Origin: SXZD01 sp034680345
GTDB taxonomy: Bacteria > Pseudomonadota > Gammaproteobacteria > Burkholderiales > Burkholderiaceae_B
Length of the DNA stretch: 64,000 nt
Assembly: GCA_034680345.1 (NCBI GenBank)
Contig: JAXISZ010000002.1
Coordinates: forward strand, 79,121-143,120
Direction of reading: 5' to 3'
Positions 54,573 to 63,048 of this stretch are shown here, piece after piece; position 1 is the first letter of the stretch; the number at the start of each line of letters is the position of its first letter. The notes beneath the pieces were generated by a model. The model ran no database searches, was not told the DNA's origin, and saw nothing but the letters and a program-made list of their open reading frames with translations. Position numbers and translations under genes: made by a program.

Positions 54573-55374
54573 ACAAGAAATTGGGTGGTGGCGAGTTTTT
54601 TGGTCGGTTTTTTTAGTGAATTATGTGTTTTGAGGCTATGGGTATAGGGATGCGTCGTTCGCGTGCGCTTAGTTTTACGCAAACAACGATGCGTGTTGCA
54701 AAGTAAATGGGAGCTGGTGTAAAAATGATTCAATAACACCATCGCCATTTTTAGTCATGTGGATTCAAATACGAAGTGCAACTTTGATCAATCAAAGTAA
54801 AAAGGCTGATGCAATTGCAGGTGCCAAGTGGAGAACGTAATTTGATTGAAATTACGTAATGTTTTTTAAATGGGCCAGTTTTAATAATGTATTTTAAATC
54901 AAAATGTTTGATTAAATTTAAACTTTTATAGGTCACTGGAAATTTTGTAAGTTCTGTCAGATTGTTTGTATCTAAGTTAATACAATATGCTCCGCTTCAC
55001 GGCTAGTCAGCTTGCTGTCATCGATGCGGATGGTTGATTTGATACTTTCGATAGTTGTCACCCACCTCAGCGCTAAAAGACGTTCGGGCACTGGTTTCCA
55101 TAAGGCTCGCTATGCGCCTTTGAGTTCATCAATCCTAGCAATCAGGTTCAGGATTTAGAGTGTAATTTGGAGTGTGTCTGAACGTAAGATACAGCTAAGA
55201 TTACATCCATTTTTCAGCAGAGTGGGCTTGATAATGGGTGATTTTTTGTTAGCGTCAAATGTAAACTGATTGTTATCGCATCAATCAAAAATTGGCTCAC
55301 TTGAATAAACTCATGAGCTTTTTAAGGTTATGCTCAAAACAAAGAACAGGGCATTGCTTTGGTTAAAATAGAAC
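54573..55374. other. Long non-coding gap between metK and ahcY, with inverted repeats
   Basis: About 800 bases without an intact gene. Two perfect inverted repeats are visible: actttgat-ca-atcaaagt (54781-54798) and cgtaattt-gattg-aaattacg followed by a T run (54836-54856, terminator-like on +). A less AT-rich part (about 54970-55160) has a 45-codon open stretch on the minus strand (54972-55109, containing STIRIDDSKLTSREAEHIV) and codon use like coding DNA, possibly a worn gene remnant. I cannot name the family. Confidence 0.45.
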
Positions 55375-55391
55375 AGGGGGGGTGACCCCCT
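55375..55391 (-). terminator. G/C hairpin after metK
   Basis: agggggggtgaccccct forms a short G-C stem (AGGGGG with CCCCCT on the minus strand) eight bases after the metK stop, followed on the minus strand by gttctatttt. It is a plausible terminator for metK. Confidence 0.55.
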
Positions 55392-55398
55392 AATCAAA

Positions 55399-56559
55399 TT
55401 AAATCATTCTTTTAAGCAGGTTAGCCTTATCTACTTTTTCCCAGCTAAATTCCGGTTCATTTCTTCCAAAATGCCCATAAGCAGCTGTTTTGGTGTAGAT
55501 AGGGCGTAGTAAATCCAGCATTTTCACAATGCCTTTGGGTCGTAAATCAAAATGCTGGGCAATCAACTCCGTAATCGCAGCATCTGAGATTTTTCCTGTG
55601 CCAAACGTATTAACCATAATTGAGGTGGGGTTTGCTACACCAATGGCATAGCTGACTTGAACCAAGCATTTATCCGCCAATCCTGCTGCCACAACATTTT
55701 TTGCAACATAACGCCCTGCGTAAGCCGCTGAACGGTCTACTTTCGATGGGTCTTTACCAGAAAAAGCACCGCCACCGTGTGGTGCTGCTCCACCATAAGT
55801 GTCCACAATAATTTTTCGTCCTGTTAGACCACAATCGCCTTGTGGTCCACCAATTACAAACCGACCTGTTGGATTTATCAAATAATTGATTTTTCCTTTG
55901 ACCAAATCAGTGGGGAGCACCGGTTTAATGATTTCCTCAATCACCGCTTCACGCAAATCAGACAACTCAATTTCCGGTGCATGTTGAGTAGACAAAACAA
56001 CCGTATCAATACAGTACGGTTTGCCATCAACATACCGAACAGTGACTTGAGACTTGGCGTCTGGGCGTAGCCAATTTAAGCGCCCGTCCTTGCGTATGTG
56101 GCTTTGCCGTTCTACCAAACGGTGAGACAAATAAATTGGTAAGGGCATCATTTCTGGTGTTTCATTACAAGCATAGCCAAACATTAAGCCCTGGTCACCA
56201 GCACCTTGGTCCAAGTTGTCATCCTGCGCGTGATTCACGCCTTGGGCTATATCGGGGCTTTGCTTATCATAACAAACCATAACTGCACAGCCCTTGTAAT
56301 CAATGCCGTATTCAGTGTTATCGTAGCCAATCCGACGAATTGTTTCTCGCGTTGTTTTAATATAATCCACATTGGCCGTGGTGCTAATTTCCCCAGCTAG
56401 AACAACTAAACCTGTATTGCACAGCGTTTCGGCAGCAACGCGCGCTGTGGGGTCTTGTTCTAAAATGGCATCAAGAATTGCATCAGAAATTTGATCGGCT
56501 ACTTTATCGGGGTGACCTTCAGAAACTGATTCAGAAGTGAATAGATACTCGTTGTTCAT
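55399..56559 (-). CDS. metK: S-adenosylmethionine synthetase
   Basis: Makes SAM from methionine and ATP; 386 residues. Seen: TSESVSEGHPDKVADQISDA, DQGLMFGYACNETPEMMP, the Gly-rich GGAAPHGGGAFSGKDPSKVD and GRYVAKNVVAAGLADKC. Start with ggagtatgc in front. A leader of about 220 bases precedes it and holds a SAM-II-like element. It is divergent from the lipid A acyltransferase genes. Confidence 0.98.
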   Translation of the reverse strand: MNNEYLFTSESVSEGHPDKVADQISDAILDAILEQDPTARVAAETLCNTGLVVLAGEISTTANVDYIKTTRETIRRIGYDNTEYGIDYKGCAVMVCYDKQSPDIAQGVNHAQDDNLDQGAGDQGLMFGYACNETPEMMPLPIYLSHRLVERQSHIRKDGRLNWLRPDAKSQVTVRYVDGKPYCIDTVVLSTQHAPEIELSDLREAVIEEIIKPVLPTDLVKGKINYLINPTGRFVIGGPQGDCGLTGRKIIVDTYGGAAPHGGGAFSGKDPSKVDRSAAYAGRYVAKNVVAAGLADKCLVQVSYAIGVANPTSIMVNTFGTGKISDAAITELIAQHFDLRPKGIVKMLDLLRPIYTKTAAYGHFGRNEPEFSWEKVDKANLLKRMI

Positions 56560-56714
56560 GCATACTCCAAAAAATTAAGGGGCATAGAAATATTAGGCAT
56601 GGCAAGAAATGCAGATGTGCTTTTAATTCTTAAGTACACAAATCAACATTAGAGCACACCAAAACCCTTATTCAGGCCCCAATCGGTTCATCAACGCGAG
56701 GCCATGTTTTTAAG

Positions 56715-56783
56715 AACAACGGCGACGCTTTAGCAGATATCTTTAAAGACGCCCCGCAAGTTGTCATTAACTCAGCGTCTGTG
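56715..56783 (-). promoter_or_regulatory. Candidate SAM-II riboswitch in the metK leader
   Basis: On the minus strand P1 pairs AGACGC (56780-56775) with GCGUCU (56752-56747). The P1 loop begins UGAGUUAA (SAM-II has UGAUUUAA) and ends UUGCGGG. After P1 comes UUUAAAGAUAUCUGCUAAAG, where SAM-II has a U/A-rich stretch and the conserved GCUAAA that contacts SAM (here 56734-56729). The loop ACAAC (56764-56760) can pair with GUUGU (56720-56716) as the pseudoknot, though seven extra bases stand before it. A second GCGUC (56728-56724) offers an alternative partner for P1. The gene context (metK) fits. Call from memory of the consensus, not from a model search. Confidence 0.58.
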
Positions 56784-56786
56784 TTA

Positions 56787-56792
56787 ATTATA
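56787..56792 (-). promoter_or_regulatory. Likely -10 box of metK
   Basis: A perfect TATAAT on the minus strand places the transcript start at about 56780, the first base of the P1 stem of the SAM-II-like element. No good -35 is seen. Confidence 0.5.
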
Positions 56793-56839
56793 AACCACTG
56801 TTTGCAAAGTTGGCCATTGTTCAAGCTTACAATATTCAG

Positions 56840-57703
56840 ATGTGGATTCAATTAATCGCTAAAGTTTTAGCATGTTTACCGTTGTGCTTGGTGCATGCCT
56901 TAGGTTGGTGTCTTGGCTGGGTGGCCTATGGCGCATCAGCCTCTTATCGGCAATTGTTTCGTAAAATGTTGGCTCAAGCTATTGCCTCAAATAAACCGCT
57001 TTATAAGCAAGTGTTGTACAAGGCTATCGGTGAGTCTGGTAAAGGTTTGTTTGAATTACCCTATGTTTGGTTTAGCGACGAAACTTTGGTGCAAAAAAAA
57101 GTAATTTGTAATACTTGGTCTATTGTTGATCAGTATCAAAAAAAACAGCATCCTCTAATTATACTGACACCGCACATGGGTTGTTTTGAAGTGGCTGCAC
57201 AAGCTTATGCGCAACGTTACCCCATTACAGTGTTGTACCGTCCTAATCGAAAACCGTCGGTTCAATCCATGATTTTAGCGCGTCGTACGCGACCCAATTT
57301 GCAGTTGGCAGCCACAGATATGAGCGGTGTTCGGCGCTTACTAAAAGCTTTGCAACAGGGGCAAACGGTGGGTATTTTGCCAGACCAAGTGCCTACCAAA
57401 GGCCAAGGTGTTTGGGTAGACGTATTTGGTCATAAAGCATATACCATGAATTTACCTGCAAAACTGATTCATCAAACTGGTGCAGCGGTTCTAATTGCTG
57501 TGGCGCTTCGTTTACCTTTGGGTAGAGGGTGGTGCCTTGAATTTATCGAAGTTCAGCAGCCTATGCCTGTAGACAACACTGAACTTACCGTTTATCTTAA
57601 TCAGGCTATTGAAAAAATAATTGTGCAATACCCAGAACAATACTATTGGGCTTACAATCGTTACAAAATACCAGAAATAATTCAAGCCTCTGAAAAAAAG
57701 TAG
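56840..57703 (+). CDS. Lipid A biosynthesis acyltransferase (LpxL/HtrB family), copy 1
   Basis: Inner-membrane acyltransferase that adds a secondary acyl chain to KDO-lipid A; 287 residues from the ATG at 56840 (a TTG at 56810 is possible). One N-terminal membrane segment (LIAKVLACLPLCLVHALGWC) precedes the catalytic HxxxxE motif in LTPHMGCFEVAAQ. Further motifs are GILPDQVPTKGQGVWVDVFG and EQYYWAYNRYK. A second family member follows four bases downstream, so the pair likely adds both secondary chains. Confidence 0.9.
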   Translation: MWIQLIAKVLACLPLCLVHALGWCLGWVAYGASASYRQLFRKMLAQAIASNKPLYKQVLYKAIGESGKGLFELPYVWFSDETLVQKKVICNTWSIVDQYQKKQHPLIILTPHMGCFEVAAQAYAQRYPITVLYRPNRKPSVQSMILARRTRPNLQLAATDMSGVRRLLKALQQGQTVGILPDQVPTKGQGVWVDVFGHKAYTMNLPAKLIHQTGAAVLIAVALRLPLGRGWCLEFIEVQQPMPVDNTELTVYLNQAIEKIIVQYPEQYYWAYNRYKIPEIIQASEKK

Positions 57704-57707
57704 ATCA

Positions 57708-58616
57708 ATGAAACATTTCATCAAAATTTGGTTTGCTTTGGCGCGTTTACCTTGGGGATTGTTTTCTGTTGCGGCAAGTTTTGCTTCAGTTTTTCTAACC
57801 CTTTTGTTTTTTATCTTTGCGCGTGAACGCCGCGCCGTGTTATGGATTAATTTGCGTTTGTGTTTTGCTGAGAAATCAGTTTTTTGGCGGGGAAGAACTG
57901 CTTTTTCCCATGTTTACATCTACATTCGAACCTTTTTTGATCGTGCTTGGTTGTGGCAAACCGATGAAAACACCTTGCAACAGCGGGTGCATATTCGAGG
58001 CTTAGTAACCTTATTGGAAAATTTGCCGCCTAAAAGGCAAGCTTTAATCATATTGGCACCCCATTTTTTAGGGTTAGATGCAGGCTGGTCTAGATTAAAT
58101 CTAGAAATAAGCATGGCAACCATGTACGCTAATCAAAAAAATCCGATTCTTAACCAATATATTAAACTGGGGCGTTCTCGGTTTGGAGCTTCTGAATTAA
58201 TTTCCCGTCAAGACGGTGTTCGTACTCTATTGCGTTATTTAAAACAAGGCAAACCGTTATACTATCTGCCTGATATGGACTTTGGTGAACGCGATGCCGT
58301 GTTTGTGCCTTTTTTTGGTGTGTCTGCAGCAACTGTCACCGCTGTTGCAAGACTTGCTCGCTTAACGCAAGCCACCGTATTGCTGTGCCCTACGTATTGG
58401 AAGCCAAGTGGTTTGTTTGCAAGTCAATACACCGTTGAAGTGGCTGGTATCTTAGAGGACTTTCCTGGTTCAGTAAACGATATGCAAGCTACAACCAATA
58501 TCAATGCGGCAATTGAACAGCTGGTGAAACAGCGTCCGGCGCAGTACCTTTGGACCCATAAGCGTTTTAAAACACAACCCCCTGGAGCTCAAAATCCGTA
58601 TGGGTGCTATCGATAA
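57708..58616 (+). CDS. Lipid A biosynthesis acyltransferase (LpxL/LpxM family), copy 2
   Basis: Second member of the family, 302 residues, with the N-terminal membrane segment (about 10-35), the catalytic HxxxxD in LAPHFLGLDAGWSR, YYLPDMDFGERDAVFVPFFG and QYLWTHKRFKTQPPG. It differs clearly from copy 1, so they are not a recent duplication. Starts at 57708 with the previous stop four bases upstream (translational coupling). dapF follows 27 bases later. Confidence 0.9.
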   Translation: MKHFIKIWFALARLPWGLFSVAASFASVFLTLLFFIFARERRAVLWINLRLCFAEKSVFWRGRTAFSHVYIYIRTFFDRAWLWQTDENTLQQRVHIRGLVTLLENLPPKRQALIILAPHFLGLDAGWSRLNLEISMATMYANQKNPILNQYIKLGRSRFGASELISRQDGVRTLLRYLKQGKPLYYLPDMDFGERDAVFVPFFGVSAATVTAVARLARLTQATVLLCPTYWKPSGLFASQYTVEVAGILEDFPGSVNDMQATTNINAAIEQLVKQRPAQYLWTHKRFKTQPPGAQNPYGCYR

Positions 58617-58643
58617 ATTGATTTAAACAAGTCGGAAGTTAGA

Positions 58644-59519
58644 ATGAAATTTACAAAAATGCATGGAGCTGGCAATGACTTTGTGGTGCTTGATGCAGTA
58701 AGACAAACGTTAAACTTAACGCCAGATCTTATTCGTCGTTTGGCCGACCGGCATTTTGGTGTTGGGGCTGATCAAGTTTTAATTGTCGAGCCTCCAGAAA
58801 ATCCAGCTAACGACTTTCGGTACCGCATTTTTAATCAAGATGGTTCAGAAGTTGAACAGTGTGGCAATGGTGCCCGTTGTTTTGCCCAATATGTTGTGCA
58901 AAGTGGGTTGAGTGATAAAACAAAATTGCGTGTTGAAACTCAAGCAGGAGTGATTACCCCTCAATTGGAAGCCTCTGGTCGTGTTGTAGTGGACATGGGC
59001 TTACCTGGTTTTACAGAAGCAGCTGTCCAATTCGATGCCGCAAATTTAAACACCCGTCAAGTCAATAAAATCATCTTTTATACCATTGAGCTGCCTGAGG
59101 CTTTACAAATTAAGCAACCCACCGTGGAGTTCTCTGTTGTATCCATGGGCAACCCTCATGCTGTTATTTTAGTGGAAAGTTTAGCGCAGGCACCGGTGCA
59201 AAAATTGGGAAAATATTTAGAACATCATCCGCGATTTGCAGCTAAAATTAATGTTGGGTTTTTACAGGTTGTTGATCGCTCTGCGGCTGGGTTAAGGGTT
59301 TGGGAACGCGGTGCCGGAGAAACCTTGGCGTGTGGCACAGGTGCTTGTGCTGCTGCTGTGGTTGGTATGCAAATGGGCGTTTTTGATCATCAAGTCAATA
59401 TTCAAAAAAGGGGTGGGTTGCTTACGATTGGTTGGCAGGGGGAGGGGGCACCGGTGTACATGACTGGGCCTGCACAAACCGTTTTTGAAGGGGAGTGGTT
59501 AGATTCAGTTCCTGTTTAG
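58644..59519 (+). CDS. dapF: Diaminopimelate epimerase
   Basis: Converts LL- to meso-diaminopimelate for lysine and peptidoglycan; 291 residues. Both catalytic cysteines are present, in EQCGNGARCFAQYV and LACGTGACAAAVVG. The start MKFTKMHGAGNDFVVLDA is canonical. In many beta- and gammaproteobacteria a DUF484 gene sits between dapF and xerC; here only 87 bases separate them. Confidence 0.97.
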   Translation: MKFTKMHGAGNDFVVLDAVRQTLNLTPDLIRRLADRHFGVGADQVLIVEPPENPANDFRYRIFNQDGSEVEQCGNGARCFAQYVVQSGLSDKTKLRVETQAGVITPQLEASGRVVVDMGLPGFTEAAVQFDAANLNTRQVNKIIFYTIELPEALQIKQPTVEFSVVSMGNPHAVILVESLAQAPVQKLGKYLEHHPRFAAKINVGFLQVVDRSAAGLRVWERGAGETLACGTGACAAAVVGMQMGVFDHQVNIQKRGGLLTIGWQGEGAPVYMTGPAQTVFEGEWLDSVPV

Positions 59520-59606
59520 TTTGGTGTTTTAAGTTTTGCTCACCCATACACAGGTTATGTTTAATTAATAGCACTATTTAAGTGTATCGTTTAGATAAAA
59601 AAGCGC

Positions 59607-60644
59607 ATGCAAACACAATTGAGTTGGGTGGAACAATACTTAAACTATCTAAATCGTGAAAAGCGTTATTCCGTGCACACCCTTAAAGCCGTGGCGGCTG
59701 ACTTGTATCGGTGTGTGCCTACAGAACACCAACAGCAACAAATCCTTCCAAAGCAAGCTTCAAACGATTTGGTTATGTCAAAACCAGTGGCCGATGCTTA
59801 TTGGCAGGGTGTTACAGCTAACTATTTGCGTACAGTTTTGGTTCGTTTGCGCGCCCAGGGGCTTGCTCCTGCATCGTTGGCAAGGTGTGCGTCATCATGG
59901 CGGGGTTTTTTTAAGTGGGCAATTCATCGTGGTTTTTTAGAGGTCAACCCAGCGCTCAGTTTAAAAATACCAAAGCGTCCTCGGTTGTTGCCTAAAGCTT
60001 TAACTGTAGACCAAGCCCAGGCGTTATTCGTCCCGTTGGCTGAAGCAAAAATCCAATCGAATCAGTCTCAGATTAAAATTGAGCGCAATTTACGTGATCA
60101 ATGTTTAGTTGAATTGCTTTACTGCACTGGTTTAAGAATTTCTGAGGCGGTTGGACTAGATTTAGCGCCATCTAAAGAGGCCCTTAGTCCTGGGCAGCTG
60201 GGTGGTTGGCTTAATTTGTCTGATAAAAAATTAACAATTTTTGGTAAAGGTGGTAAAAATCGACTGCTCGATTTAAATGAAGCGGCTTGGGAGGCTTTAG
60301 AACAATGGCTAAGCTTGCGTGCGCAGTGGCTAAGCACAATCAGCAATTGCGGTACAATTACCACAAGGCTCTTTATTAACACAAAAGGGCGCCCAATGAC
60401 GGTAGGCATGGCGCAGTATGCTGTTGCTTCCTATGCAAAAAAGCAAAATTGTCCTGTTCCTGTTCATCCTCATATGCTGCGGCATTCGTTTGCGTCGCAT
60501 ATTTTGCAAAGTAGTCAAGATTTGCGTGGAGTGCAAGAGCTTATGGGCCATGCTTCAATTGCATCTACTCAAATTTACACCGCGCTAGACTTTCAACATT
60601 TAGCTGCGGTTTATGACAAGGCTCATCCGCGCGCAAAAAAATGA
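59607..60644 (+). CDS. xerC: Site-specific tyrosine recombinase XerC
   Basis: Chromosome-dimer resolvase subunit that acts at dif with XerD and FtsK; 345 residues, somewhat longer than the usual 300-330. N-terminal SAM-like DNA-binding domain (about 1-115) then the catalytic domain with Arg177 (TGLRISEAVG), the Lys hairpin FGKGGKNR, His289 and Arg292 (HPHMLRHSFASH), His315 (MGHASIASTQ) and the nucleophile Tyr324. All catalytic residues are present. Its stop overlaps the start of rlmI by four bases (atga). Confidence 0.93.
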   Translation: MQTQLSWVEQYLNYLNREKRYSVHTLKAVAADLYRCVPTEHQQQQILPKQASNDLVMSKPVADAYWQGVTANYLRTVLVRLRAQGLAPASLARCASSWRGFFKWAIHRGFLEVNPALSLKIPKRPRLLPKALTVDQAQALFVPLAEAKIQSNQSQIKIERNLRDQCLVELLYCTGLRISEAVGLDLAPSKEALSPGQLGGWLNLSDKKLTIFGKGGKNRLLDLNEAAWEALEQWLSLRAQWLSTISNCGTITTRLFINTKGRPMTVGMAQYAVASYAKKQNCPVPVHPHMLRHSFASHILQSSQDLRGVQELMGHASIASTQIYTALDFQHLAAVYDKAHPRAKK

Positions 60645-61870
60645 CACAAGGCAATTTAAACATTACAAACGGTATACATGCTCAACTTATTTTAAAACCA
60701 GGCAAAGAAAAGTCCGTGTGGCGTAGACATCCATGGATTTTTTCTGGGGCTGTCGCCAAAATACAAGGGCACCCTGGTTTAGGTGATTTTGTGGGGGTGT
60801 ATAGTGATAAGCAGCAATTTTTGGGTTGGGCGGCATACAATCCAAAGTCACAAATACGCGCAAGAATTTGGAGTTTCCAGCAAACAGAGTCCATCAATCC
60901 AGGTTGGCTTCGTCAAAAGATACAGTATGCTATCAATAAGCGAAAGTTATTAAATAATGCAACCAACGCCATGCGCTTAATACATGGTGAGGCCGATGGA
61001 TTGCCGGGCGTGATCTGCGATCAATATGGAAGCTGGTTAGTGCTTCAATTCAACAGTGCTGGGGCGCAAGCCCTTAAAGCAGAGTGCATCAATCAATTGG
61101 TTGAGTGCACGGGAATTGCAAAAGTTTATGAACGAACAGACAGTGACACCCTTCACCTTGAAGGCTTACAGGTGCAAATAGGCCCGTTGACAGACGCTGC
61201 TAAACAAGCCATTGAACAAGCGCAGATGGTCCCTATTGTTGAAAATCAAATACAGTACATTGTTGATTTGGTTGCTGGCCATAAAACAGGGTTTTATCTT
61301 GATCAGCGTGACAATCGAGCACTGGTTCATAATTTAGCTCGTGGGCGTGTGCTCAATTGCTTTTCTTATACGGGCGGTTTTTCTCTAGCAGCCTTGAAAG
61401 GGGGGTGCGTTGAGGTCATATCAATTGATTCTAGCGAGCCAGCCATGTTACTTGCGCGGGACCATGCTAGAAAAAATAAATTAGAATCAACCCAGTCTAA
61501 ATGGATTGTATCCGATGTTTTTCAATACCTGCGCCAGGCAAAAGCGGCCGGAGAATTGTTTGACCTAATTATCTTGGATCCGCCAAAATTTGCGCCTAAT
61601 GCCAGTAGTCTAGATCGCGCCTGTAGGGCTTACAAAGACGTTAATCTGATTGCAATGCAGCTTTTGAAGCCAGGGGGCCATTTATTGACTTTTTCTTGTT
61701 CGGGTGTAATGACTGCGGAATTATTTAGAAAGGTAATTGCAGGGGCTGCGGCAGACTCAAAGGTTGATTTTCATGTTGTTAATACCTTGCGCGCAGGCTT
61801 AGATCATCCAGTTGCATTGTGGTTTCCTGAGGGTGAGTACCTTAAAGGTCTGCATTTGCAACGGGTTTAA
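60641..61870 (+). CDS. rlmI: 23S rRNA (cytosine-5-)-methyltransferase RlmI
   Basis: A 409-residue SAM-dependent methyltransferase of the PUA-plus-Rossmann type that methylates 23S rRNA. The N-terminal PUA domain (about 15-90) includes RRHPWIFSGAVAKI; the catalytic domain has LNCFSYTGGFSLAALKGG (SAM site), LIILDPPKFAPNAS and the catalytic Cys in LTFSCSGVMT. It overlaps xerC by four bases. It converges on earP. Confidence 0.9.
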   Translation: MTQGNLNITNGIHAQLILKPGKEKSVWRRHPWIFSGAVAKIQGHPGLGDFVGVYSDKQQFLGWAAYNPKSQIRARIWSFQQTESINPGWLRQKIQYAINKRKLLNNATNAMRLIHGEADGLPGVICDQYGSWLVLQFNSAGAQALKAECINQLVECTGIAKVYERTDSDTLHLEGLQVQIGPLTDAAKQAIEQAQMVPIVENQIQYIVDLVAGHKTGFYLDQRDNRALVHNLARGRVLNCFSYTGGFSLAALKGGCVEVISIDSSEPAMLLARDHARKNKLESTQSKWIVSDVFQYLRQAKAAGELFDLIILDPPKFAPNASSLDRACRAYKDVNLIAMQLLKPGGHLLTFSCSGVMTAELFRKVIAGAAADSKVDFHVVNTLRAGLDHPVALWFPEGEYLKGLHLQRV

Positions 61871-61916
61871 GGGTGTTTCCTACATTTTTCGTGTTATTTG
61901 CTTAGTATTTAATTGG

Positions 61917-62990
61917 TTAGAATAAACCAAGTGCCTTATGTAGCCGCTGAATTAGTGTGCATTCGGGTAAGATTTTTTGTTTCCAATTTAATGCGTGGGC
62001 AGTTAAAGTGTCGTTGTATGCTAGGGCTTTATTTAAACAGTTGGTATTAATATTTTGTTTGCCGTTCCAAAAAAACCAAACTTGTTGCCATAAGGAGCGA
62101 ATGGGCTCAGGTAAGTCTGAGGCATATAGTGAATAAAAAGCCTCTAGTTTATCCCAGTGAGTTTTATCATTGGTTGGGTAAATTTGCCAAATAAAAGGTT
62201 TGCCACTTAACTGAGCACGAACAAAAGAGTCTTCACCTCTTACCAATAAATAATCAAACCCCTGCAATAGGGTGTCGAATTCAGTTTGGGGTACAAATGG
62301 TGTTTTTTGTACAAGAGATGTATCTTTAAGGGTTGATTCAAAGTTTCCGCTAACATGGAAAGTGATTGGTTTTCTTGTATATTCAAAGAACGAGAGCCAT
62401 TTTTTTAAGGGTTCAAAGTCATAAGCAAACACAAAAATATTTAATCTTTGTGAGTTGTTTGGAGGGGCGTTGTTAATTAAATTAGTATTATTTTCAGGGC
62501 CTAATAGCCCGCCTGTTTTGTTAGAAAAGCCAGGAAAGAAAAACAATTGTTGCCATTTGCTTTCTGGGTCAATACTATAGTAGCCGTGAAAGTCTTCTAC
62601 CCATTTTTCCGCTGATAGGTATTCCAAATTCACCCACTGTACTTTTGGTGTGCGGTGTGCAAGTAAGGATTTCCATATATGTGAAATGGGCGTGCCAAAC
62701 ATTTCAATGACGATATCGCCCCAGTCATCAATTGTGTTGGGTTCTTTTTTTAAAAAAATCTTACACTTTTCCAGTAAGTGAATAGAACAATCGGTATTTA
62801 AAAACGATTGATCTGAGTTTGATAAGACAGGCAGGTCAGATAAAATTAAAAAAGGCTGGATATTGTCAGTGTAAATTTCAATTGAATCACTGGGCCTTTG
62901 ATGAAGCCATTGTCTAGCTAGGCGCAATGTAACACCAGCGTCCCCTAAGTTATCAATAATTTGACACAAAATAGTAATTTTAGTGGTCAT
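61917..62990 (-). CDS. earP: EF-P arginine rhamnosyltransferase EarP
   Basis: Glycosyltransferase (357 residues) that puts rhamnose on Arg32 of EF-P, needed for its activity on polyproline stalls. The N-terminal CQIIDNLGDAGVTLRLARQW carries the catalytic Asp residues and the C-terminal VRGEDSFVRAQLSGKPFIWQ and IYPTNDKTHWDKLEAF bind dTDP-rhamnose in known EarP. Its partner efp lies directly upstream, with a terminator between them that reaches the earP ATG; no ribosome site is visible. Confidence 0.95.
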   Translation of the reverse strand: MTTKITILCQIIDNLGDAGVTLRLARQWLHQRPSDSIEIYTDNIQPFLILSDLPVLSNSDQSFLNTDCSIHLLEKCKIFLKKEPNTIDDWGDIVIEMFGTPISHIWKSLLAHRTPKVQWVNLEYLSAEKWVEDFHGYYSIDPESKWQQLFFFPGFSNKTGGLLGPENNTNLINNAPPNNSQRLNIFVFAYDFEPLKKWLSFFEYTRKPITFHVSGNFESTLKDTSLVQKTPFVPQTEFDTLLQGFDYLLVRGEDSFVRAQLSGKPFIWQIYPTNDKTHWDKLEAFYSLYASDLPEPIRSLWQQVWFFWNGKQNINTNCLNKALAYNDTLTAHALNWKQKILPECTLIQRLHKALGLF

Positions 62991-62991
62991 A

Positions 62992-63022
62992 AAAAGAAAA
63001 AAGCGAACCCTTGGATTCGCTT
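62992..63022 (-). terminator. Terminator between efp and earP
   Basis: On the minus strand aagcgaa-tccaaggg-ttcgctt forms a seven-base-pair stem followed by ttttttcttttt, which abuts the earP ATG at 62990. It lies 27 bases after the efp stop and has the form of an intrinsic terminator. Confidence 0.8.
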
Positions 63023-63048
63023 AAATATTTTGTTACTGAAAAGGGGCA

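Noticed and set aside
54557..54936. Two 60-codon minus-strand frames in the metK-ahcY gap
   Set aside because: Low-complexity, Thr/His/Lys-rich translations from AT-rich DNA without ribosome sites; one overlaps the likely ahcY promoter.
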